NCBI RefSeq assembly: GCF_004328075.1
Contig: NZ_SJFN01000021.1
Coordinates: 1-64,000, forward strand
Direction: 5' to 3'
DNA from: Siculibacillus lacustris
GTDB lineage: Bacteria; Pseudomonadota; Alphaproteobacteria; Rhizobiales; Ancalomicrobiaceae
DNA length: 64,000 bases
Position 1 is the first letter of the stretch. Each line of letters starts with the position of its first letter. The notes beneath the pieces were generated by a model. It saw only the letters and a list, made by a program, of their open reading frames with translations, did no database searches and was not told the origin of the DNA. A program made the translations under genes and the position numbers. Shown piece by piece: positions 57,666-64,000 of this stretch.

Positions 57666-60329
57666 ATGCGTTCGGCACGCTCGGCATCTCCCGCCTACTC
57701 TCCGGAGGCGGACGTCCGTCAGGTCCTCGCCCGAAACCTGCGCGGTTTCGCGGGGCTCGCGACGATGGCCGCGGTGGCGGCGGTGGGGGCGGCGCTGGCG
57801 ACCTGGTCGGCGACCGATCCGAGCCTGTCCAACGCCACCACCCAGCCGGCCCACAACGCCCTCGGCTCGGTCGGCGCGATCCTCGCCGATCTGGCGATGC
57901 AGGTCGTCGGCCTGTCGGCGCCGCTGCTGCTGCCGCCGCTCCTGGTGATCGGCTGGCGCCTGATCGCCGCCGGGGCCGGTGGTTTCGATCGGCGCTTCGC
58001 GACCTGGTGGGTGCTCGGCGGGCTGGCGACCAGCGGGATGCTGGCGACCTTGCCGTTGGCCGGCGGCTGGCCTCTGCCGATCGGCCTCGGCGGGGTGATC
58101 GGCGACATGCTGCTGCGGCTGCCGGTGAAGCTGCTCGGCGACGGCGACGGCGTGCGGGTGATCGCCGGCCTCGCCTTCGGGGGCTTCGCCATCCACGCCT
58201 TCCCGCGCTGCCTCGGCTGGTGGGGACCGCGCCGGATCGAAGCGGATTCGGCCTGGGACGACGACGACTTCGGCGGCCCCGACGAGGATCGCGGCGGCTT
58301 CATGCCCTTCGCGATGCTGCACCACGGCTTCCTGGTGGCCCGCGCCAACGTCTTGCGGATCTTCGGACGGCGTCCCAACACCCTCGACGCGCGCGGCCAC
58401 GGACCGTCGCTGCGGCGGATGCTGGCGCGGTTCGGACGACGCGAGGAGGCTTGGGACGACGAGGAGGCGCTGCCGCCGTCGGTCGGTCTGCGCTCGCGGG
58501 CCCCGGTCGGCCGGGTCGAGCCGGGCTTCACCCCGCCGCGGCCGGAGTCGCGACCGGCCCCGACGCGGGTCGCCGCGCCCGAACCGGCGCGGACGGCGCC
58601 GCTGCAGAGCGAACTGCCCTTCGACGACGAGGACGAGGACGACTGGAGCCCGCCGCCGCAAGCCGCGACCGCGCCGCGCACCGCCCAGGTGACCCGCGGC
58701 GCGCCGGTCGACGCCGGCGCGGACGCCTCCGACGGCCGGCGCATCGCCGTGACCCCGGCGGCCAAGCCGCCGCTGCCGGGCAAGCCCGGCGCGCGCGACG
58801 TCGGCATGCGCGACGACCACCTCGACGCCCGCGGTTACCAGTTCCCGGCGCTGTCGCTGCTGACCGAACCGAAGCGCCTCGGACCCGACAAGGAGCTCTC
58901 CGAGGACGTGCTCGAATCCAACGCCGGCATGCTGGAGGGTGTGCTCGACGACTTCGGCATCAAGGGCGAGGTCAACCACGTCCGGCCCGGGCCGGTGGTG
59001 ACGCTCTACGAACTCGAACCGGCGCCGGGGGTGAAGTCGTCGCGGGTGATCGGGCTCGCCGACGACATCGCCCGCTCGATGAGCGCGGTGTCGGCCCGCG
59101 TCGCGGTGGTGCCGGGGCGCAACGTGATCGGCATCGAGCTGCCCAATCAGCGGCGCGAGACGGTGTTCCTGCGCGAGCTGCTGTCGAGCCGCGACTTCGA
59201 TCAGACCAAGGCGCGGCTGGCCTTCTGTCTCGGCAAGACGATCGGCGGCGAATCGGTGATCGCCGATCTGGCGCGGATGCCGCATCTGCTGGTCGCCGGC
59301 ACCACCGGTTCGGGCAAGTCGGTGGCGATCAACACCATGATCGTGTCGCTGCTCTACCGGCTGACGCCGCAGCAGTGCAAGCTGATCATGATCGATCCGA
59401 AGATGCTGGAACTGTCGGTCTACGACAACATTCCCCATCTGCTGACCCCGGTGGTCACCGACCCGAAGAAGGCGGTGGTGGCGCTGAAGTGGACGGTCCG
59501 CGAGATGGAGGACCGCTATCGCAAGATGTCCAAGCTCGGGGTGCGCAACATCGACGGCTTCAACGCCCGGGTGGCGGAAGCCAACGCCCGCGGCGAGGTG
59601 CTGACCCGCGAGGTCCAGACCGGCTTCCACCGCCACACCGGCGAGCCGATCTTCGAGCAGGAAGAACTGGCGCTGGAGCCCTTGCCCTACATCGTCGTCG
59701 TCGTCGACGAGATGGCCGACCTGATGATGGTCGCCGGCAAGGAGATCGAAGGGGCGATCCAGCGGCTGGCGCAGATGGCGCGGGCCGCCGGCATCCACAT
59801 CGTGATGGCCACTCAGCGGCCGTCGGTCGACGTCATCACCGGCACCATCAAGGCCAACTTCCCGACCCGCATCTCCTTCCAGGTGACCTCGAAGATCGAC
59901 AGCCGCACCATCCTCGGCGAGCAGGGCGCCGAGCAGCTGCTCGGCCAGGGCGACATGCTGTTCATGGCCGGCGGCGGCCGGATCCAGCGCGTCCACGGGC
60001 CGTTCATCTCCGACGAGGAGGTCGAGAAGGTGGTGGCGCATCTGAAGCGTCAGGGCGCGCCGGCCTATCTCGAGGCGATCACCGCGGAAGAGGAGGAGGT
60101 CGCCGGCGACGGCGATGCCGGCGGGCTGGAGGATGCCGCCGATCTCTACGACAAGGCGGTGGCCCTGGTGCTGCGCGACAAGAAGGCCTCGACCTCCTAC
60201 ATCCAGCGGCGGCTGCAGATCGGCTACAACCGCGCCGCCTCGCTGATCGAGCGGATGGAGAAGGAGGGGCTGGTCGGCGCCGCCAATCACGCCGGCAAGC
60301 GCGACATCCTGGTCGGGGAGGCCGACTGA
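57666..60329 (+). CDS. ftsK: DNA translocase FtsK
   Basis: An 887-residue septal DNA pump. The N-terminus has four predicted membrane helices (within residues 25-185). A Pro/acidic-rich linker follows (to about residue 390), then the motor. Walker A is [14 protein letters not shown], Walker B is [16 protein letters not shown], and the gamma winged helix at the end ([24 protein letters not shown]) reads KOPS sites. GGAGG precedes the chosen ATG by nine bases. Long reading frames on the opposite strand are shadows. Confidence 0.95.
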   Translation: MRSARSASPAYSPEADVRQVLARNLRGFAGLATMAAVAAVGAALATWSATDPSLSNATTQPAHNALGSVGAILADLAMQVVGLSAPLLLPPLLVIGWRLIAAGAGGFDRRFATWWVLGGLATSGMLATLPLAGGWPLPIGLGGVIGDMLLRLPVKLLGDGDGVRVIAGLAFGGFAIHAFPRCLGWWGPRRIEADSAWDDDDFGGPDEDRGGFMPFAMLHHGFLVARANVLRIFGRRPNTLDARGHGPSLRRMLARFGRREEAWDDEEALPPSVGLRSRAPVGRVEPGFTPPRPESRPAPTRVAAPEPARTAPLQSELPFDDEDEDDWSPPPQAATAPRTAQVTRGAPVDAGADASDGRRIAVTPAAKPPLPGKPGARDVGMRDDHLDARGYQFPALSLLTEPKRLGPDKELSEDVLESNAGMLEGVLDDFGIKGEVNHVRPGPVVTLYELEPAPGVKSSRVIGLADDIARSMSAVSARVAVVPGRNVIGIELPNQRRETVFLRELLSSRDFDQTKARLAFCLGKTIGGESVIADLARMPHLLVAGTTGSGKSVAINTMIVSLLYRLTPQQCKLIMIDPKMLELSVYDNIPHLLTPVVTDPKKAVVALKWTVREMEDRYRKMSKLGVRNIDGFNARVAEANARGEVLTREVQTGFHRHTGEPIFEQEELALEPLPYIVVVVDEMADLMMVAGKEIEGAIQRLAQMARAAGIHIVMATQRPSVDVITGTIKANFPTRISFQVTSKIDSRTILGEQGAEQLLGQGDMLFMAGGGRIQRVHGPFISDEEVEKVVAHLKRQGAPAYLEAITAEEEEVAGDGDAGGLEDAADLYDKAVALVLRDKKASTSYIQRRLQIGYNRAASLIERMEKEGLVGAANHAGKRDILVGEAD

Positions 60330-60452
60330 GCGATGGCGGGGCTCGGCTCCCGAGTTCCGCCACGAAGCCCGGCCATGGTGGTGGTCGATCCCCCCGCCGG
60401 TTCGCCCTCCGGCCCGTCCGATTCCGCGTCCGTCCTCGCGAAGGTTTCCTCG

Positions 60453-61172
60453 ATGCCGCTCCGTTCGTCGCCGTTCGTTCTGCTCGCCCGCCTCGGTTCC
60501 TTTGGCGCCGTGGCGGTCGCCGCGTCGCTGGCCTTCGCCGCGCCGCCGACCCCGACACCCTCGCCGTCGCCGGCCGCCACCGCCTCGCCCAAGGCGCCGA
60601 TGGTGATGCAGAACGCCGGCGTCAAGCCCGGCGGGCTCGCTCCGGCCCAGCGCGAGGCGCTGTCGGCGATCAACCGCTACTTCAACTCGGTGCGGACGAT
60701 GAGCGGCGCCTTCGTGCAGTTCGGACCGGACGGCGAAACCGCCGACGGCGAATTCCACATGGCCCGGCCGGGCAAGATCCGCTTCATCTACGCCAAGCCC
60801 TCCAACCTCGACATCGTCGCCGACGGCATCGACGTGGTGGTGCGCGACATCAAGAACCAGACCAAGGATCTCTATCCGCTCGGCAAGACGCCCTTGCGCT
60901 TCCTGCTCGCCGATCAGATCGACCTGACCTCGGAGGCCAACGTCACCAAGGTGTCGCTCGAGCCCGATCTGATCTCGGTGGTGCTGGAGCAGAACACGGT
61001 GTTCGGCGACGGCAAGCTGACGATGGTGTTCGACCGCAAGTCGTCGGAACTCCGGCAGTGGACGGTGACCGACGCCCAGGGCTACGATACGACCGTGGCG
61101 GTCTACAACGTCACGCCGAATCAACCGGTCGACGAAAAGCTGTTCAAGATCGACCGCACCATCATCCGCTAG
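60453..61172 (+). CDS. lolA: outer-membrane lipoprotein carrier family protein (LolA-like)
   Basis: A 239-residue periplasmic protein with a signal peptide (residues 1-30) and a Pro/Thr/Ser/Ala-rich linker (TPTPSPSPAATAS), then a LolA-like incomplete beta-barrel: INRYFNSVRTMSGAFVQFGPDGETADGEF, RPGKIRFIY and FDRKSSELRQWTVTDAQG. It ferries lipoproteins from the inner to the outer membrane. Position after ftsK is conserved in Rhizobiales. The start at 60453 opens the signal peptide; an upstream in-frame ATG at 60333 is less likely. Confidence 0.88.
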   Translation: MPLRSSPFVLLARLGSFGAVAVAASLAFAAPPTPTPSPSPAATASPKAPMVMQNAGVKPGGLAPAQREALSAINRYFNSVRTMSGAFVQFGPDGETADGEFHMARPGKIRFIYAKPSNLDIVADGIDVVVRDIKNQTKDLYPLGKTPLRFLLADQIDLTSEANVTKVSLEPDLISVVLEQNTVFGDGKLTMVFDRKSSELRQWTVTDAQGYDTTVAVYNVTPNQPVDEKLFKIDRTIIR

Positions 61173-61263
61173 GGACTGGCTCGACCCGCCGGGTTCGCCG
61201 CTCCGGCCAGGGCCGGCGTCGGCCACTCCGCGGGGGGCGGTCCCGGCTCGCGCAGGGTCCGCC

Positions 61264-62067
61264 ATGTCGATCGCCATCGCCACCTGGAACATCAATTCGG
61301 TGCGGCTGCGCCTGCCGCTGGTCGAGCATTTCCTGGAGACGACGCAGCCCGACGTGCTGTGCCTGCAGGAGACCAAGTGCCCGGACGGCAGTTTCCCGAC
61401 CGGCGCCTTCCACCGGCTCGGCTACGACCACGTGGCGATCAACGGCCAGAAGGGCTACCACGGGGTGGCGATCGTCTCGAAACGGCCGTTCACGGCGGTC
61501 GACAAACGCGACTTCTGCGAGAAGGGCGACGCCCGCCATCTCGCGGTGGTCCTCGACACCGCGGTCGGCCCGCTGCAGCTGCACGACTTCTACATCCCGG
61601 CCGGCGGCGACGAGCCCGATCCGGTGATCAACGACAAGTTCGCCCACAAGCTGGCCTTCCTCGCCGAGCTCGAGGCCTGGCTCGGCACCACCCCGGCGAC
61701 GATGCCGTCGGTGGTGGTCGGCGATCTCAACATCGCGCCGCTCGCCGACGACGTGTGGTCGCACAAGGCGCTGCTCAAGGTGGTGTCGCACACGCCGATC
61801 GAGACCGCGGCCTTCGAGGCGATCCGCCGCGGCGGCGGCTGGATCGACGTGATGCGCCGCTTCGTGCCGGAGCCGGAGAAGCTCTACACGTGGTGGAGCT
61901 ACCGGGCGGCCGACTGGGCGGCGGCCGACAAGGGGCGCCGCCTCGATCACGTCTGGGCGAGCCCGGATCTCGACGGCCGGCTCATCGGGGTCGAGGTGCT
62001 GCGCGCCGCGCGCGGCTGGGAGCGGCCGTCCGACCACGTGCCGGTGATCGCCCGCTTCGACCTGTGA
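61264..62067 (+). CDS. xthA: exodeoxyribonuclease III
   Basis: A 267-residue magnesium-dependent AP endonuclease and 3'-exonuclease of the EEP fold. Motifs are ATWNINSVR, the metal Glu in VLCLQETKC, the catalytic Asp/Asn in VVVGDLNIAP, the HVWASPDL block and the final SDHVPVIARF His. It repairs abasic sites. A single gene after lolA in the same direction. Confidence 0.95.
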   Translation: MSIAIATWNINSVRLRLPLVEHFLETTQPDVLCLQETKCPDGSFPTGAFHRLGYDHVAINGQKGYHGVAIVSKRPFTAVDKRDFCEKGDARHLAVVLDTAVGPLQLHDFYIPAGGDEPDPVINDKFAHKLAFLAELEAWLGTTPATMPSVVVGDLNIAPLADDVWSHKALLKVVSHTPIETAAFEAIRRGGGWIDVMRRFVPEPEKLYTWWSYRAADWAAADKGRRLDHVWASPDLDGRLIGVEVLRAARGWERPSDHVPVIARFDL

Positions 62068-62244
62068 CATTTCGGCCCGCCCGGGCGGCGGAGCGGTCGC
62101 GCGCGCCGTCCCGGTCTTGATGTCGCGGCGGGCTCGCGTACCTTTTCCCCATGGTGCATCGCGGCGAGCGATTCGACCGCGGTGACCGCGCCCTCGAGGG
62201 CCGGGACCTTCCGGCCGTCCGGGACGAGACCGGAGGACCCGACG

Positions 62245-62868
62245 ATGCCGCGCCTCTTCACCGGTCTCGAAGTCCCCGAAAGTCTCGGTCTCTCCCTGTC
62301 CTTCCTGCGCGGCGGCCTGATCGGCGCCAAGTGGATCGACCCCGAGAACTACCACGTCACCTTGCGCTTCATCGGCGACGTCGACCAACGCACCGCCGAC
62401 GAGGTCGCCCAGGAGCTGGCGCGGGTCCGCCGGCAGCGGTTCGACGTGCGGATCGAAGGGGTGACGGTGTTCGGCGGGCGCCAGCCCCATTCGCTGGTGG
62501 CCAAGGTGGCGGCGTCGGCGGCGCTGAGCGAGCTCCAGGCCGAGCACGAGCGGATCTGCCAGCGCCTCGGCCTGCCGGCCGAACCGCGCCGCTTCACCCC
62601 CCACGTCACCATCGCCCGCTGCAAGGCGGCCTCGCACGAGGGCGTGGCGCAATGGCTGGCGCTGCGCGGCGGCTTCGCCGGGGTCACCTTCACCGCCGAC
62701 CGTTTCGTGCTGTTCTCGTCCAAGGCCTCGCGCGGCGGCGGACCCTACGTCACCGAAGAGACCTACGACCTCGCCCCGGCGACCGCCGGCGGCGGCCTCG
62801 GTCGCGCCCCGACGCGGATCGCGCCGATCGTCGGCCGTCTGCACCCGCGCTTCGCGACTTCGGCGTGA
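62245..62868 (+). CDS. thpR: RNA 2',3'-cyclic phosphodiesterase (2'-5' RNA ligase family)
   Basis: A 207-residue 2H phosphoesterase. The two catalytic HxTx motifs are HVTLRFIG and HVTIARCK. It opens 2',3'-cyclic phosphates in RNA and can join 2'-5' linkages. GGAGGA lies 9 bases before the ATG at 62245. The tail (GGGLGRAPTRIAPIVGRLHP) is slightly longer than usual. It stands alone. Confidence 0.92.
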   Translation: MPRLFTGLEVPESLGLSLSFLRGGLIGAKWIDPENYHVTLRFIGDVDQRTADEVAQELARVRRQRFDVRIEGVTVFGGRQPHSLVAKVAASAALSELQAEHERICQRLGLPAEPRRFTPHVTIARCKAASHEGVAQWLALRGGFAGVTFTADRFVLFSSKASRGGGPYVTEETYDLAPATAGGGLGRAPTRIAPIVGRLHPRFATSA

Positions 62869-62888
62869 GCGGGACCTCACTGGCGCTG

Positions 62889-63053
62889 TCAGTGACAGCC
62901 GCCGCAGCCGGGTTTGCCGCAGGTCGTGCCGGGCTTGCCGGGCGTGGCGGCCGCATCGGTTCGGCGGCCGCAGGCAAGCGACGGCCACCAGCGGCGGGCG
63001 AGCCAGAGGACGGCGGCGGCGACGATCGCCGCGACGATCAGCTTCTCGATCAT
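62889..63053 (-). CDS. FeoB-associated Cys-rich membrane protein
   Basis: A 54-residue protein with one membrane helix (residues 3-20) and a C-terminal tail with four Cys (SLACGRR and TTCGKPGCGGCH). Its ATG overlaps the feoB stop by four bases, so it is translated with feoB. Such small Cys-rich proteins often end feo operons and may help FeoB handle ferrous iron. Confidence 0.82.
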   Translation of the reverse strand: MIEKLIVAAIVAAAVLWLARRWWPSLACGRRTDAAATPGKPGTTCGKPGCGGCH

Positions 63054-64000
63054 GTCAGCGCCCAGGTGGCGATGTGGAAGGTCAGGAAGGCGGCGAGATA
63101 GGCCAGCGTCGCCATGTAGCCGAACATCACCGCCGGCCATGCCCAAGAATTGGTCTCGCGCTTGACCACGGCGAGCGTCGAGGCGCATTGCGGCGCGAAC
63201 ACGAACCAGGCGAGCAGCGACAGGGCGGTCGGCAGCGACCATTCGGCGGCGAGGATCGGCTGCAGCGCCTGACCGACCTCCTCGCCGGTGGCCGACAGGG
63301 CATAGACCGTGGCGAGCGCCCCGACCGCGACTTCGCGCGCCGCCATGCCGGGGATCAGCGCCACGACGATCTGCCAGTTGAAGCCGATCGGCGCGAACAG
63401 CGGGGTCAGCCAGTGGCCGACGCGGCCGGCGATCGACCAGTCGATGGCCGGGCCGACGGCGCCCTCGGGCGGGGCCGGCCAGGACGACAGGAACCAGATC
63501 AGGACCATCAGGGCGAGGATGATGGTGCCGGCGCGGCGCAGGAACACCTCGGCGCGCTGCCACAGGCCGAGCGCGACGTTCCACGGACGTGGCCACTTGT
63601 AGTCGGGCAGCTCCATCAGGAAGGGTTCCGGCGCCTCGCGCCACACCAGCTTCTTGAGCACGAAGGCGACGACCAGCGCCGAGCCGATGCCGGCGGAAAA
63701 CAGCGCGAACATCACGAGGCCCTGCAGGCCCATCCCGCCGAGCACCGTGCGATCGGGCACGAAGGCCGAGATCACCAGGGTGTAGACCGGCAGGCGCGCC
63801 GAGCAGGTCATCAGGGGCGCCACCAGGATGGTCGCCAGCCGATCGCGGCGGTTCTCGATGACGCGGGCGGCCATCACGCCGGGAATGGCGCAGGCGAAGC
63901 TCGACAGGAGGGGAATGAAGGCGCGGCCGTGCAGGCCGGTGCCGGCCATCAGGCGATCCATCAGGAACGCCGCCCGGGCCATGTAGCCGAAGTCCTCGAG
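63050..64000 (-). CDS. feoB: ferrous iron transporter FeoB, C-terminal part (5' end outside window)
   Basis: The frame is open through the right edge, so only the last 316 residues are seen. They start inside the first Gate domain (LEDFGYMARAAFLMDR), go on with SSFACAIPGVMAARVIEN and APLMTCSARLPVYTLV, then the second Gate domain with PGMAAREVAVGAL and FAPQCASTLAVVKRE. The G-protein domain and FeoA lie outside. FeoB imports ferrous iron, typically under low oxygen and Fur control. Confidence 0.95.
   Translation of the reverse strand, partial: LEDFGYMARAAFLMDRLMAGTGLHGRAFIPLLSSFACAIPGVMAARVIENRRDRLATILVAPLMTCSARLPVYTLVISAFVPDRTVLGGMGLQGLVMFALFSAGIGSALVVAFVLKKLVWREAPEPFLMELPDYKWPRPWNVALGLWQRAEVFLRRAGTIILALMVLIWFLSSWPAPPEGAVGPAIDWSIAGRVGHWLTPLFAPIGFNWQIVVALIPGMAAREVAVGALATVYALSATGEEVGQALQPILAAEWSLPTALSLLAWFVFAPQCASTLAVVKRETNSWAWPAVMFGYMATLAYLAAFLTFHIATWALT

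Noticed and set aside
57561-61376. Very long open frame on the minus strand opposite ftsK, lolA and xthA
   Set aside because: Low-complexity Arg/Gly/His-rich translation with no domain. It is a shadow caused by high G+C and strong codon bias of the plus-strand genes.

Overview
The window is GC-rich chromosomal DNA (roughly 70% G+C by eye) of an alphaproteobacterium, most likely of the Hyphomicrobiales (Rhizobiales). The assignment rests on gene content and order: acnA divergent from ccmABCDG and next to DUF1223 and DUF2794 genes, ubiH-type hydroxylase / tesB / glnK-amtB, and ftsK-lolA-xthA. Genus and species cannot be fixed from sequence reading alone. Both edges cut genes: a 2-oxo acid dehydrogenase E2 on the left and feoB on the right.

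Layout. 1-11.2 kb is mainly housekeeping: E2/E3 of a 2-oxo acid dehydrogenase, rubrerythrin, an acyl-CoA synthetase, an L,D-transpeptidase, a lone receiver-domain protein, GluQ, an AlkA-type glycosylase, an HNH protein and a YqaA-DsbB pair. At 11.56 kb lies tRNA-Leu(CAA). It is followed by about 1.1 kb of gene-poor DNA with a decayed serine-recombinase fragment, then an accessory operon (12.77-18.05 kb): a taurine/nitrate-type ABC importer, a radical SAM enzyme with a CX9CX2C cluster motif, a small flavin-type PPOX protein and an exported methyltransferase-like protein. Its promoter carries a Fur-box-like operator over the -10 element.

18.4-26.7 kb is a compact catabolic locus. It has a class II aldolase, a SorC-type regulator, MtnA- and MtnK-type enzymes and a ribose-type ABC importer. 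Together these can be read as an import-coupled DHAP shunt: methylthioribose or 5-deoxyribose is taken up, phosphorylated, isomerised and cleaved to DHAP plus an aldehyde. A perfect inverted repeat with back-to-back -35 boxes sits between the divergent kinase and importer genes.

27.0-34.0 kb holds a small membrane protein, two perfect FNR/FixK-type boxes, a macrodomain protein coupled to an RND efflux pair, and a LuxR/LuxI quorum-sensing pair. The LuxI resembles the RpaI/BjaI group. 34.5-43.5 kb carries a glutamine amidotransferase/TerB pair, an M20 peptidase coupled to a dipeptide-type ABC importer that lacks ATPases here, a GH3 beta-glucosidase and a DUF2794 gene. 43.5-64 kb holds DUF1223, acnA, ccmABCDG, three tandem small secreted paralogues, a UbiH-type hydroxylase, tesB, glnK-amtB behind a sigma-54 promoter, an aminotransferase, ftsK, lolA, xthA, thpR, and feoB with a Cys-rich partner.

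The best candidates for undescribed biology are the Fur-box/radical SAM operon beside the tRNA, the transporter-coupled DHAP shunt, the macrodomain-RND operon behind FNR boxes, and the three secreted paralogues sharing a C-terminal Cys motif.
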